Below are positions 1 to 9,194 of a DNA stretch of 64,000 nucleotides, one piece after another. Source of the DNA: an uncultured Pelagibacteraceae bacterium. Its GTDB lineage: Bacteria; Pseudomonadota; Alphaproteobacteria; Pelagibacterales; Pelagibacteraceae. The stretch spans positions 186,001-250,000 of the forward strand of contig CACHUN010000001.1 in NCBI GenBank assembly GCA_902583075.1. Reading direction: 5' to 3'. Numbering within the stretch: the stretch's first letter is position 1; each line of letters begins with the position of its first letter. The position numbers and the translations under genes were made by a program. The notes under the pieces were generated by a model, which made no database searches, was not told the origin of the DNA, and worked only from the letters and a program-made list of their open reading frames with translations.

Positions 1-2
1 AA

Positions 3-281
3 AAAATTGAAAAAAAATTAGGGAGAACTAAGTCAAAAAGAAATTATCCAAGAGTGTGTGATATTGATATAATTGATTTTAATGGTGATATAATCAATAG
101 AAAACTTATAAATCATAAGCTAAGTATTCCACATAAAAGAATGCATAATAGAAATTTTGTTCTATTTCCTTTATATGAATTAGATAAAGATTGGGTTCAC
201 CCAAAACTTAATCGAAATATAGTCATTTTAATGTCAAATTTAACTAATGAGCAGTTATTGGGTATTAAAATTGCTCAATAA
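3..281 (+). CDS. folK: FolK, 2-amino-4-hydroxy-6-hydroxymethyldihydropteridine pyrophosphokinase (3' part)
   Basis: Only the C-terminal 92 codons lie in the window; the frame is open to the left edge, so the gene starts upstream. FolK transfers pyrophosphate from ATP to hydroxymethyl-dihydropterin in folate synthesis. The readable part shows the family's C-terminal pattern: GRT, then PRVCDIDIIDFNG (the PRxxDxDxxxF/YG metal- and ATP-binding motif), then IPHKRMHNRNFVLFPL and a W-x-HP tail. A GTG at 54 could be mistaken for a start, but it falls inside the conserved PR-CDID motif. The stop is 16 bases before spoT. Confidence 0.88.
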   Translation, partial: KIEKKLGRTKSKRNYPRVCDIDIIDFNGDIINRKLINHKLSIPHKRMHNRNFVLFPLYELDKDWVHPKLNRNIVILMSNLTNEQLLGIKIAQ

Positions 282-297
282 AATGATATAAATAGTA

Positions 298-2040
298 ATG
301 CTTAAATCTGAAGAATTAATTAATAAGGTTAAAAATTATAACAAATTTCTTAATCCAGAAACTTTAACAAAAGCTTATGACTTTGCTTTAAAGGCCCATG
401 AAAAACAAAAAAGAGATGAGGGCTCTCCATATATCATTCATCCAATAGCTGTAGCAAATATATTAACTGAACTAAAATTAGATAGTGCAACTATAGCCAC
501 TGGTTTACTTCATGATACAATTGAAGATACTCATGCAACTTATAAAACTATAGAGTCAGAATTTGGAAAAGAAGTTGCAGATTTAGTTGAAGGTGTTACA
601 AAAATTTCTGAGTTTGAAAATCAGGCCATATCAAATTCTAAGGCAGAAAATTTTAGAAAATTAATACTAGCGACATCAAAAGATATCCGAGTTTTACTGG
701 TAAAATTAGCCGACAGACTTCACAATATGCGTACAATCAAAGTTGTTGATAAAGAAAAGCAGGTTAGAAAAGCAAAAGAAACTATGGAAATTTACGCTCC
801 ACTTGCAGATAGAATGGGTATGCATCGTATAAGAGATGAATTGGAAGACCTTTCTTTTGAAGTTCTAAATGAAGATGCAAGAAAACTGATTAAAGATAGA
901 TTAGATAAAATTAAAGAAAATAATCTTATAAACTTTAATAATATTTCTGATGAGTTTTTTGAGATACTTAAAACAAAAAATATAGAACCAAAAATAGTTG
1001 GGAGAGAAAAAACACCTTTTTCAATTTGGAGAAAAATCCAAAAAAAAAGAACTTCTCTTGAACAAATAACAGATATAATTGGTTTTAGAATTATTTTGAA
1101 TAATGTTGATGATTGCTATAAAGCGTTAGGAATTTTTCATAGCAAATGGAATTGTATACCAGGTAAATTTAAAGATTATATTTCATCACCTAAGATTAAT
1201 AAATATCAATCATTACATACAGCAATTATTGGACCAAATAAAAGACCAATTGAAATCCAATTAAGAACAAAGCAAATGCATGAGTTCGCAGAAAGAGGTA
1301 TTGCTTCTCACTGGAAATACAAATCATCAGAAAAATTTAATTCATTGACTTGGAAAGAGTATGATTGGTTAGCAGATTTAGTTGAAATTATTGATAAAAA
1401 TGAGAATCCAGATGACTCTTATGAATATACAAAACTTCAAATGTTTCAAGAAAACGCCTTTTGTTTCACACCAAAAGGATCAATTATAAAACTACCTAAA
1501 AATGCTACACCAATAGATTTTGCCTATGCTGTCCATACTCAAATCGGAGATGCTGCTGTTGGTTGTGAAATAAATGGAAATGAAAGCGCTTTACAATCTA
1601 TATTAAGAAACGGGGATGTAGTTAAGATAATCACCTCTAAAAAAGCCTCCCCCTCATTACATTGGTTAACGAGCACTAAAACAGGGAAAGCTCGTGCTGC
1701 AATTAGACGTTATTGGCAGTACCGTGAAAACAGCAAGCCGATTAAGGAAAAAAGATATAATACTACACTTTGGATTTCTCTGCCTGATGAACCTGGAAAA
1801 ATGGGTGATGTAACAACCATGATTGGTGAAAACTTTGTTAATATTTCAAGTGTAGAAATGGTAGAAAAACTTAATGGAAGGATTAATTTCAAATTTAATT
1901 TAATCATACATGACCTTAAGAACTTTACAAAATTGATAAGTGAACTAAAACAAAAAGAATATAAATTTAAAATTATAAGACACAAAAACAAAAAATATGC
2001 TTTCTTCAAAAAACTCTTTAGCAGTTTTAAGAAAAACTAA
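298..2040 (+). CDS. spoT: RelA/SpoT-type (p)ppGpp synthetase/hydrolase, short form
   Basis: 580 residues. This is the bifunctional RSH enzyme that makes and degrades (p)ppGpp. The hydrolase HD pair lies in LLHDTIEDT near residue 72. The synthetase half has GREKTPFSIWRKIQKK near 235-250, DIIGFRIIL, and YQSLHT through ERGIASHWKYK near 303-340. A TGS domain covers about 386-446 (AFCFTPKGSIIKLP) and a terminal ACT-like domain about 490-560. The usual length is about 700-740; the conserved-cysteine/zinc-finger segment between TGS and ACT is missing. It heads a tightly packed operon, and its last 44 bases overlap pyrE. It is probably the only RSH protein of the cell, but that cannot be shown here. 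Confidence 0.93.
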   Translation: MLKSEELINKVKNYNKFLNPETLTKAYDFALKAHEKQKRDEGSPYIIHPIAVANILTELKLDSATIATGLLHDTIEDTHATYKTIESEFGKEVADLVEGVTKISEFENQAISNSKAENFRKLILATSKDIRVLLVKLADRLHNMRTIKVVDKEKQVRKAKETMEIYAPLADRMGMHRIRDELEDLSFEVLNEDARKLIKDRLDKIKENNLINFNNISDEFFEILKTKNIEPKIVGREKTPFSIWRKIQKKRTSLEQITDIIGFRIILNNVDDCYKALGIFHSKWNCIPGKFKDYISSPKINKYQSLHTAIIGPNKRPIEIQLRTKQMHEFAERGIASHWKYKSSEKFNSLTWKEYDWLADLVEIIDKNENPDDSYEYTKLQMFQENAFCFTPKGSIIKLPKNATPIDFAYAVHTQIGDAAVGCEINGNESALQSILRNGDVVKIITSKKASPSLHWLTSTKTGKARAAIRRYWQYRENSKPIKEKRYNTTLWISLPDEPGKMGDVTTMIGENFVNISSVEMVEKLNGRINFKFNLIIHDLKNFTKLISELKQKEYKFKIIRHKNKKYAFFKKLFSSFKKN

Positions 2041-2587
2041 TGCTTTGTTAGATGGACATTTTGTATTGTCATCTGGACTACATTCACCTTCATATGTGCA
2101 ATGTGCAAAATTATTAAGTTTTCCACACAAAGCTGAAAAATTTACAAAATCTTTAGCAAGTAAAATTAAAAAAACATTTAAAAATATTGATTTAATTCTT
2201 TCGCCAGCGATGGGTGGAATTGTAATTGGTTATGAAATCGGAAGAATTTTAAAAAAAGAAACAATTTTTTGTGAACGTGTTGAAGGAAATTTTAAGTTAA
2301 GAAGAGGTTTTTATATTAAAAAAAAAACAAGAGTTTTAATTATTGAAGATGTTATAACTACAGGAAAATCAAGTTTAGAATGTGCTAAATTAATAAAGAA
2401 ATCTGGCGCAATTTTATTAGGATTTGCATGTTTAATTGACAGATCTAATAAGCAAACTTTAAAAATAAAAAGAAAAAATATAATTTCACAAGTAAAATTA
2501 AAAATTCCAACTTTTACAAAAAAAAATATTCCAGAAAGTCTAAAAAAAATTCCAATTACCAAACCTGGAAGTAGATTTTTAAAATGA
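1997..2587 (+). CDS. pyrE: Orotate phosphoribosyltransferase
   Basis: 196 residues. It joins orotate to PRPP to give OMP in pyrimidine synthesis. The N-terminal GHFVLSSGLHSPSYVQ (residues 20-35) is the orotate-site signature of the family. VLIIEDVITTGKS at 113-125 is the PRPP-binding loop. The start was chosen so that about 20 residues precede GHF, as in relatives; it lies 44 bases inside spoT in another frame, an unusually long overlap. The stop overlaps the pdxJ start by four bases (ATGA). Confidence 0.94.
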   Translation: MLSSKNSLAVLRKTNALLDGHFVLSSGLHSPSYVQCAKLLSFPHKAEKFTKSLASKIKKTFKNIDLILSPAMGGIVIGYEIGRILKKETIFCERVEGNFKLRRGFYIKKKTRVLIIEDVITTGKSSLECAKLIKKSGAILLGFACLIDRSNKQTLKIKRKNIISQVKLKIPTFTKKNIPESLKKIPITKPGSRFLK

Positions 2588-3303
2588 AAAAGAGACTAGG
2601 GGTTAATATTGACCATGTTGCAACGTTGAGAAATGCTAGAGGTGAAAAACATCCTGATCCTTATACTGTAGCTTTAGATGTTTTAAAGGCTGGTGCAGAC
2701 TCTATTACAGTTCATTTAAGAGAGGATAGGCGACACATTAATGATATGGATTTAAAAATTCTCTCATCAAATAAATCAATCCCTATCAATTTGGAAATAG
2801 CTTCAGATCCAAAAATGATTAATATTGCACTTAAAAATAAACCCTCTTTTATTTGTCTTGTTCCTGAAAAAAGAAATGAAATTACCACAGAAGGAGGATT
2901 AAATTTAAAAAAGAATAAAAATAAAATCAAAAAAATATTAGAAATTTTTAATAGAAATAATATTAGAACAAGCTTATTTATAAATCCATCTCTTCAAGAT
3001 ATAAAATTATCAAAAACTCTTGGAAGTAAATGTATAGAGATACATACAGGTAAGATTTCTAATAAAATAAAGGAGAAAAAAAATTACTCAAGAGAACTAA
3101 ATAAAATTAAAAAATGTGCCATTTATGCAAAAAAAATAGGTTTAGAGGTTCATGCTGGACATGGTATGGATTATAAGACAACAAAAATACTAAATAGGAT
3201 AAAACAAATTGAGGAATTTAATATAGGCCATTTTATAATTGGAGAGTCTATTTCACATAGCATTTCAAAAGTAGTTAAACAATTTATTAAAATATTAAGA
3301 TAA
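2584..3303 (+). CDS. pdxJ: Pyridoxine 5'-phosphate synthase
   Basis: 239 residues. It condenses 3-amino-2-oxopropyl phosphate with 1-deoxyxylulose 5-phosphate in DXP-dependent vitamin B6 synthesis. The N-terminus RLGVNIDHVATLRNARG followed by HPDP is the PdxJ signature. VHAGHGMDY and the FNIGHFIIGES end match the phosphate-binding C-terminal part of the TIM barrel. Coupled to pyrE (4-base overlap) and acpS (1-base overlap, TAATG). Confidence 0.95.
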   Translation: MKKRLGVNIDHVATLRNARGEKHPDPYTVALDVLKAGADSITVHLREDRRHINDMDLKILSSNKSIPINLEIASDPKMINIALKNKPSFICLVPEKRNEITTEGGLNLKKNKNKIKKILEIFNRNNIRTSLFINPSLQDIKLSKTLGSKCIEIHTGKISNKIKEKKNYSRELNKIKKCAIYAKKIGLEVHAGHGMDYKTTKILNRIKQIEEFNIGHFIIGESISHSISKVVKQFIKILR

Positions 3304-3692
3304 TGCATATAATAGGGAATGGTGTTGATATTATTAAAAACAGTAGAATTAATAATTCATTAAAAACTAAAGGTTTTTTAAATAGAATTTTTACAGAAAA
3401 AGAAATTCAACAAGGAACAAAATTAAAAAATAAAATTAATTTTTATGCAAAAAGGTTTGCTGCAAAAGAGGCATTTGTTAAAGCAATTGGAACCGGCTTT
3501 AGATCAGATATAAATTTTATAGATATTGAAATTAAGAATTACAAGAATGGAAAGCCATATATTTCACTATCAAAAAAATTAAACAATTTTTTGCAAAAAA
3601 AATTTAAAATACAAAAATATAAAGTCTTTTTATCGCTCTCTGATGAAAAAGATTATTCAATAGCGTTTGTTGTTATAGATAAAAAAATATGA
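3303..3692 (+). CDS. acpS: Holo-[acyl-carrier-protein] synthase
   Basis: 129 residues. It transfers the 4'-phosphopantetheine arm of CoA to ACP. GNGVDIIKNSRI at the N-terminus carries the Mg-binding Asp, and FAAKEAFVKAIGTGF (near 53-67) carries the second conserved acidic and Lys residues. The length is normal. The stop overlaps lepB by four bases, keeping the pdxJ-acpS-lepB order common in proteobacteria. Confidence 0.93.
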   Translation: MHIIGNGVDIIKNSRINNSLKTKGFLNRIFTEKEIQQGTKLKNKINFYAKRFAAKEAFVKAIGTGFRSDINFIDIEIKNYKNGKPYISLSKKLNNFLQKKFKIQKYKVFLSLSDEKDYSIAFVVIDKKI

Positions 3693-4417
3693 GAAAAATA
3701 ATTATTGAAAATATTAAAACTATAATTTATGCACTTATCATTGCAGTTTTAATTAGATCAATTTTGTTGCAACCTTTTTATATTCCTTCATCGTCAATGG
3801 AACCAAATTTATTAGTTGGGGATAGACTTTTTGTAACTAAATTCACATATGGTTATAGCAAGCATTCCTTCCCATTTAGTCCACCTATTTTTGAAAATCG
3901 AATTTTTACTGATAATCCTAAAAGAGGTGATGTTGCTGTATTTAAAACGCCGGCCGATAATAGAACCGACTATATAAAGCGTGTTATTGGTTTACCAGGT
4001 GATACAATTCAGTTTATTAATGGTGATCTTTACTTAAATGGTAATCAAATTTTAAAAACAATTAAATCAAAAAATATCACTAATTATTGTGGCAAATCAA
4101 AAATAAAAGTTAACACATTTGAGGAAAAACTTCCAAACGGTAAAGTTTATTTGGCATCATACAGAACAGATATTACTTTTGCTAACACGGATAAATACCT
4201 AGTGCCAAAAGACCATTTATTTTTCTTAGGAGATAATAGGGATTGCTCAAAAGATAGTAGATTTTTATCTGAGGTTGGGTATGTGCATAAAAATAATCTT
4301 GTGGGTAAAGCTCAAATATTGTTTTTTTCATCAGATCCAGTTGTAGGAAGTATTGTTAAATTTTGGAATTGGACTGAAATATTAAGGTTAAATAGATTTT
4401 TCAGACTTATTGATTAA
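3689..4417 (+). CDS. lepB: Signal peptidase I
   Basis: 242 residues; the inner-membrane endopeptidase that removes Sec and Tat signal peptides. One hydrophobic N-terminal anchor spans residues 11-30. The catalytic Ser36 lies in PSSSMEP and the general-base Lys97 in DYIKRVIGLPGD. A box E-like FFLGDNRDCSKDSRF follows near 184. A single membrane span is usual for alphaproteobacterial LepB. Two bases separate it from rnc. Confidence 0.95.
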   Translation: MRKIIIENIKTIIYALIIAVLIRSILLQPFYIPSSSMEPNLLVGDRLFVTKFTYGYSKHSFPFSPPIFENRIFTDNPKRGDVAVFKTPADNRTDYIKRVIGLPGDTIQFINGDLYLNGNQILKTIKSKNITNYCGKSKIKVNTFEEKLPNGKVYLASYRTDITFANTDKYLVPKDHLFFLGDNRDCSKDSRFLSEVGYVHKNNLVGKAQILFFSSDPVVGSIVKFWNWTEILRLNRFFRLID

Positions 4418-4419
4418 TT

Positions 4420-5085
4420 ATGAGCACTCTTAAAAACCTTCAAAAAAAGATTAAAATAAATTTCAAAAACGAGCAAATCCTTTTGCAAGCTATTACTCAT
4501 AAAAGTTATGATCCAATTAATAATTATGAAAATCTTGAATTTTTAGGAGATAGAGTACTAGGACTTGTTGTTTCAAAAAAATTGTATGAGCTTTATCCAA
4601 ATGAAAAAGTAGGGTCATTAGATAAAAAATTAGCCTCATTAGTCAATAAAAATAAGTGCCTAGAAATTGGAAATTCATTAAACCTTAAAGAATTTGTAAT
4701 TACAGGTAATTCTAAGACGAGCAAAAATGTAGTAGAAAATAAAATTATCTCGGATTGCTGTGAGGCATTAATTGGAGCTATTTATTTGGATAAAGGTTTT
4801 GAGGTTTCTAAAAGTTTTATTCTTAAATTATGGAAAAATTTAATAAATAATGCCGAAACAACTTTCATCGATGCCAAAACACGAATTCAAGAGTATTCTT
4901 TAAAAACTTTTAAAGTATTACCTGTCTATAAATTAGTCTCTAATACAGGACCAAGACATAAACCTAATTTTAAAGTAGGAGTAAAACTTAAAAATAGTAA
5001 ATATATTTATGCCGTGGGATCTTCAAAGAAAAATGCAGAACAATCTGCAGCCTCAGAACTACTAAAAAAAATTAATCAAGAATGA
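4420..5085 (+). CDS. rnc: Ribonuclease III
   Basis: 221 residues. It cleaves double-stranded RNA in rRNA processing and mRNA decay. The signature ENLEFLGDRVLGLV (near 37-50) and the later CCEALIGAIYLDKG carry the acidic metal-binding residues. A double-stranded-RNA-binding domain occupies about 150-219. It follows lepB as usual and overlaps recO by four bases. The era gene that commonly separates rnc from recO is not here. Confidence 0.95.
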   Translation: MSTLKNLQKKIKINFKNEQILLQAITHKSYDPINNYENLEFLGDRVLGLVVSKKLYELYPNEKVGSLDKKLASLVNKNKCLEIGNSLNLKEFVITGNSKTSKNVVENKIISDCCEALIGAIYLDKGFEVSKSFILKLWKNLINNAETTFIDAKTRIQEYSLKTFKVLPVYKLVSNTGPRHKPNFKVGVKLKNSKYIYAVGSSKKNAEQSAASELLKKINQE

Positions 5086-5756
5086 ATTGGCAAGATAAAG
5101 GATACTTGTTATCTTTAAATAAATATAATGAAAATTCATCAATAGCTGAATTCTACACTGAAAATAATGGAAAAATAGTAGGTGTAATTTTTGGTTCAAC
5201 ATCAAAAAAGATTAAGAGTTATTTGTTAATAGGTAATAAATTTCACATAAATTCGAAAATAAGAGAGGATGGCAGACTTAGTTATCTAAAAGTTGAAATA
5301 GATGAAATTAAAACGCCTATTTATTTAGAAAATAAAAAAAAATTATTTTGCATTATATATTGTATGAATTTGATTAAAATTCTCACTGCTGAAAATGAGA
5401 ATAATATTGAAATATATAATCTTTTAGAAAAATTATTCAAAATAATTGAACATGATAATTGGCTTGTTGAATTTTTATATTTAGAGCTAAATATACTAAA
5501 GTCTATTGGATATGATATTAATTTTAAAGATTACGTGGTTGATAAAAATATTAATGGCCAAACCAAATATATTGTAGACTCTAGTCAAAAAATTATACCT
5601 AATTTTTTAATAGATAAAAATATTAGTCCTGAAAATTTAAAAGATATATGCATTGGTTTTTCCATAGTTGGTGATTTTTTGGATAAAACAATTATCAAAC
5701 CTAATAACAAGAATTATCCTTCTTCAAGGAATGATTTTGTTAATTTGTTGAAATAA
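5082..5756 (+). CDS. recO: DNA repair protein RecO
   Basis: 224 residues. RecO acts with RecR to load RecA onto SSB-coated single strands. The N-terminal part (WQDKGYLLSLNKYNENSSIAEFYTENNGKI..GVIFGSTSKK) has the RecO OB-fold pattern. The remainder is weakly conserved and has no obvious zinc cysteines. Position directly after rnc supports the call. The stop abuts the stop of the convergent hemB with no spacer. Confidence 0.82.
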   Translation: MNWQDKGYLLSLNKYNENSSIAEFYTENNGKIVGVIFGSTSKKIKSYLLIGNKFHINSKIREDGRLSYLKVEIDEIKTPIYLENKKKLFCIIYCMNLIKILTAENENNIEIYNLLEKLFKIIEHDNWLVEFLYLELNILKSIGYDINFKDYVVDKNINGQTKYIVDSSQKIIPNFLIDKNISPENLKDICIGFSIVGDFLDKTIIKPNNKNYPSSRNDFVNLLK

Positions 5757-6737
5757 TTAAAGATCAATTTGATCTGCAAAATAAGTTACAATACTGTTTG
5801 CTCCAGCTCTTTTTAATGAAATAAGAGACTCTTTTATTGAAGCTTTGTCTATCAATTTTTTATTAATTCCATTCATTATTAAACTATATTCACCAGAAAC
5901 TTGATATGCAAATACTGGTATTTTGAAATTGTCTTTTACTCTTTTTATTATATCAAGATAGGGCATACCAGGTTTAACCATGACCATATCAGCACCTTCT
6001 TTTATGTCTAATGAAACTTCTCTTAAAGACTCATCTGAATTTCTAAAATCCATTTGGTATGTTTTTTTGTCACCTTTTAATAATTTTTTTGATCCAACTG
6101 CGTCTCTAAATGGTCCATAAAAGCTAGATGAAAATTTAACTGCATATGACAATATTTGTACGTCATTTAAATTATTTTTATCTAAAGCTGATCGAATTTT
6201 ACTAATTCTGCCATCCATCATATCTGAAGGCGCGATCACATCACATCCCATTTTTGCTTGTAATACTGCTTGCTTGGTAAGTATTTCTACAGTTTCATCA
6301 TTTAGAATATTGCTTTTCTTTAATAATCCATCATGGCCATGAGAAGTATATGGATCTAGGGCCACATCACACATAATACCAATTTTATTCTTAAATTTCT
6401 TTTTAATGAACTTTATTCCTCTGCAAACTAAATTGTCTGGATTTAAAGCTTCAGAACCTTTTTCATCTTTTTTTGTGGTGCTTGTGTATGGAAATAAGGC
6501 AACCATGGGTATCCCTTTTTTTATTGCTTTACCCACAACTGTATTTAGTTTGTCTACGCTATACCTAAATACATTTGGCATAGATTTTATTGATTCTTTT
6601 TTATTTTTTCCTTCAATCAAGAAAATTGGAAGAATCAAATCACTATAAGATAAAGAACTCTCTTGGACTAATTTTCTAGACCATGCATATTTTCTAGATC
6701 TTCTAAGCCTTAAATTTGGGTATTTACCTGTAATCAT
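5757..6737 (-). CDS. hemB: Delta-aminolevulinic acid dehydratase (porphobilinogen synthase)
   Basis: 326 residues from the ATG at 6737. It condenses two 5-aminolevulinates to porphobilinogen in haem synthesis. The start was chosen because MITGKYPNLRLRRSRKYAW matches the family N-terminus; a further 21 upstream codons are open but AT-rich and unlike the family. The metal segment reads CDVALDPYTSHGHDG, where zinc enzymes have cysteines, so this is the Mg2+-type enzyme typical of alphaproteobacteria. The Schiff-base lysine lies in MVKPGMPYLD. Confidence 0.95.
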   Translation of the reverse strand: MITGKYPNLRLRRSRKYAWSRKLVQESSLSYSDLILPIFLIEGKNKKESIKSMPNVFRYSVDKLNTVVGKAIKKGIPMVALFPYTSTTKKDEKGSEALNPDNLVCRGIKFIKKKFKNKIGIMCDVALDPYTSHGHDGLLKKSNILNDETVEILTKQAVLQAKMGCDVIAPSDMMDGRISKIRSALDKNNLNDVQILSYAVKFSSSFYGPFRDAVGSKKLLKGDKKTYQMDFRNSDESLREVSLDIKEGADMVMVKPGMPYLDIIKRVKDNFKIPVFAYQVSGEYSLIMNGINKKLIDKASIKESLISLKRAGANSIVTYFADQIDL

Positions 6738-6805
6738 ATTGTATTTTATTATGCGACAAAATCTATTATACAAATATATATATAAATGAGTAGAAAACAA
6801 TCTTC

Positions 6806-7450
6806 ATGATGGACAATAAAAATAAAATCGTAAACTTAAACTTACATAATAAAACTGATAGAGTTTTAGACTTTAGCGATTTTCAAAAACAAACTATACA
6901 ATTTGATATTGATAAGCTTCAAGATGCATATAACCAAATCATACAAATTAAAAAATTCGATGATGGAGGTGGTGTAACTAATTTTGGTGCAATTTCATTA
7001 ACGCAAATACCAGGAGACCCAGACTCAATAAAAGGTAGTAAAGCTCGAGGTGTTTATTGGACCAAACCTGATAAATCTGGGAAAGAAGTTTCAAGGGATG
7101 TGGATATAGATGAGTCAAAGTACAGTGAATTCATAAGAGATTATGAAAATACTTATTTTAAAGAAGTTTATGATGTTCTGTCATCCAAATATAAATTAGG
7201 CAGAGTAAGAATTTTATTAAAAGAACCAAGATCAACATTGAGCTGGCATAGAGATCCAGAACCTAGATTGCATATACCAATTATAACAAATCCAGGTTGC
7301 TTGATGGTTATTGATAATGTAGCTAAGCATATGCCTGCTGATGGATCAGTTTGGGTTACTAACAATACAAAATATCACAATGCATTTAATGGTGGAGAAG
7401 AAAACAGAATACACCTTGTTGCTTGTGTTTTAGATTATAAATTTAATTAA
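6806..7450 (+). CDS. Aspartyl/asparaginyl beta-hydroxylase-like 2-oxoglutarate/Fe(II) oxygenase
   Basis: 214 residues. The C-terminal half has the jelly-roll pattern of the Asp/Asn hydroxylase family. WHRDPEPRLHIPI supplies the H-x-D iron ligands, a GCLMVID strand follows, and the distal His lies in KYHNAFNGGEENRIHLV, whose Arg would hold 2-oxoglutarate. The N-terminal 80 residues (DDGGGVTNFGAISLTQIPGDP) are not recognised. The substrate is unknown and could be a protein or a small molecule. It is divergent from hemB and two bases upstream of rpiB. ATG codons at 6806 and 6809 are both possible starts. Confidence 0.7.
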   Translation: MMDNKNKIVNLNLHNKTDRVLDFSDFQKQTIQFDIDKLQDAYNQIIQIKKFDDGGGVTNFGAISLTQIPGDPDSIKGSKARGVYWTKPDKSGKEVSRDVDIDESKYSEFIRDYENTYFKEVYDVLSSKYKLGRVRILLKEPRSTLSWHRDPEPRLHIPIITNPGCLMVIDNVAKHMPADGSVWVTNNTKYHNAFNGGEENRIHLVACVLDYKFN

Positions 7451-7451
7451 T

Positions 7452-7871
7452 TTGAAAAAAATCTTTATTGCATCAGATCACGCTGGTTTTAAATTAAAAG
7501 AAAGTATTAAAAAAAATTTTTCTACAAAGTTTGATGTTTTAGATTTAGGACCAAAAAATTCAAAAAAATCAGTAAACTACCCAGATTATGCCCATAAATT
7601 ATCAAAAAAGATAAAAAAAGAGAATGTTGGTATTTTAGTATGTGGTTCAGGTATGGGTATGGCAATGACTGCAAATAAGCATAAAAATATAAGAGCCGCA
7701 TTATGTTATTCAGTAAAAAACGCTAAATTATCTAGATTGCATAATGATGCAAATGTTATTACATTAGGAGAAAGGTTGATTAGTAAGAATTTAGCCTTTA
7801 AATGTATAAATGCATTTTTAAATACAAAGTTTGAGGGTGGGAGGCACTTAAAAAGAGTTAAAAAAATATAA
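7452..7871 (+). CDS. rpiB: Ribose-5-phosphate isomerase B
   Basis: 139 residues. It interconverts ribose 5-phosphate and ribulose 5-phosphate. The start is a TTG; no ATG precedes the conserved [17 protein letters not shown]-terminus. Family motifs are [28 protein letters not shown] (active-site Cys and the GSG phosphate loop) and [12 protein letters not shown]. It sits four bases before glyA, a neighbour pair frequent in alphaproteobacteria. Confidence 0.94.
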   Translation: MKKIFIASDHAGFKLKESIKKNFSTKFDVLDLGPKNSKKSVNYPDYAHKLSKKIKKENVGILVCGSGMGMAMTANKHKNIRAALCYSVKNAKLSRLHNDANVITLGERLISKNLAFKCINAFLNTKFEGGRHLKRVKKI

Positions 7872-7875
7872 ACTT

Positions 7876-9186
7876 ATGTCTAGTGAAACAAAATATTCTA
7901 ACAGTGAGTACAAAGATTTTTTTGAAAAAAGCTTATTAGATAGCGATCCAGAAATTTATAAAGCAATTAATGATGAGTTAGTAAGACAACAAAATCATAT
8001 TGAACTAATTGCATCTGAAAATATTGTATCTCAAGCAGTCCTTGAAGCTCAAGGCTCTGTATTAACAAATAAGTATGCCGAAGGCTATCCTGGTAAAAGA
8101 TATTATAATGGCTGTGAACATGTGGATGTAGCCGAACAATTAGCTATAGACAGACTTAAAGAATTATTTAATTGTAAATTTGCTAATGCTCAACCTCATT
8201 CAGGAGCACAGGCAAATGGAGCTGTGTTTTTAGCTTTGTTAAAACCTGGTGATACTTTTATGGGAATGAGTTTGAATTCAGGAGGACACATTACTCATGG
8301 TTTAAAAATTTCTATGTCAGGTAAATGGTTTAATGCAATTGGCTATGAAGTTGATAAAGAGTCTGAACTTATTGATTATGACAATGTTGAAAAACTTGCA
8401 CTTGAACATAAACCTAAACTTATAATTGCTGGTGGAAGCGCTTATTCGAGAGTAATTGATTTTAAAAGATTTAGAGAAATTGCTGATAAAATTGGAGCAT
8501 ATCTGATGGTTGATATGGCTCATTTTTCTGGTTTAGTTGCTGGTAAGGGATATCCAAATCCTTGTGACTATGCTCATGTAGTTACATCAACTACCCATAA
8601 AGTTTTTAGAAGTGCAAGAGGTGGAATAATATTAACTAATCACGAAGACTTATCTAAAAAATTTAATACTGCAGTTTTCCCTGGATACCAAGGGGGACCA
8701 CTTATGCATATTATAGCTGCAAAAGCTGTTGGATTTAAAGAAGCATTAAAACCTGAATTTAAAGATTATATTAAAACTGTTTTAGCAAACGCAAAAATTT
8801 TAGCTGAGACTTTAAAAAATAATGGTTTTAAAATTTATTCAGGCGGGACAGATACACATCTAATGTTAGTTGACTTAAGACCTTTTAATGTAAAAGGTAA
8901 CGTCGCTGCAGAAAGCCTTTCTAGAGCCAACATTACATGCAATAAAAATGGTATTCCATTTGACACAGAAAGCCCAATGATAACTTCTGGAATAAGACTT
9001 GGATCGCAGGCTGCTACAACAAGAGGATTTGGGTTAAAAGAATTTCAAATAGTAGGTGATTTAATAACAAAAACTATAAAAGGGTTAGCCGAAAACCCTG
9101 AAGATAACTCTAAAACTGAAGATGAAGTAAGAAAAGAAGTTGTGAGCCTTTGTTCTAATTTCCCTATCTATAAACACTTAGGCTAA
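7876..9186 (+). CDS. glyA: Serine hydroxymethyltransferase
   Basis: 436 residues. This PLP enzyme converts serine and tetrahydrofolate to glycine and methylene-THF, the main one-carbon source. Motifs include [41 protein letters not shown], the PLP region [16 protein letters not shown] with the Schiff-base Lys, and [14 protein letters not shown] near the C-terminus. Full length. The gap to rpiB is only four bases, so no glycine riboswitch can precede it directly; it must be transcribed from upstream. Confidence 0.97.
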   Translation: MSSETKYSNSEYKDFFEKSLLDSDPEIYKAINDELVRQQNHIELIASENIVSQAVLEAQGSVLTNKYAEGYPGKRYYNGCEHVDVAEQLAIDRLKELFNCKFANAQPHSGAQANGAVFLALLKPGDTFMGMSLNSGGHITHGLKISMSGKWFNAIGYEVDKESELIDYDNVEKLALEHKPKLIIAGGSAYSRVIDFKRFREIADKIGAYLMVDMAHFSGLVAGKGYPNPCDYAHVVTSTTHKVFRSARGGIILTNHEDLSKKFNTAVFPGYQGGPLMHIIAAKAVGFKEALKPEFKDYIKTVLANAKILAETLKNNGFKIYSGGTDTHLMLVDLRPFNVKGNVAAESLSRANITCNKNGIPFDTESPMITSGIRLGSQAATTRGFGLKEFQIVGDLITKTIKGLAENPEDNSKTEDEVRKEVVSLCSNFPIYKHLG

Positions 9187-9194
9187 ATTAATTT

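Noticed and set aside
6738-6800. N-terminal extension of hemB by 21 codons
   Set aside because: The frame is open, but the residues (FSTHLYIYLYNRFCRIIKYN) are unlike the family, whose N-terminus begins at the ATG at 6737.
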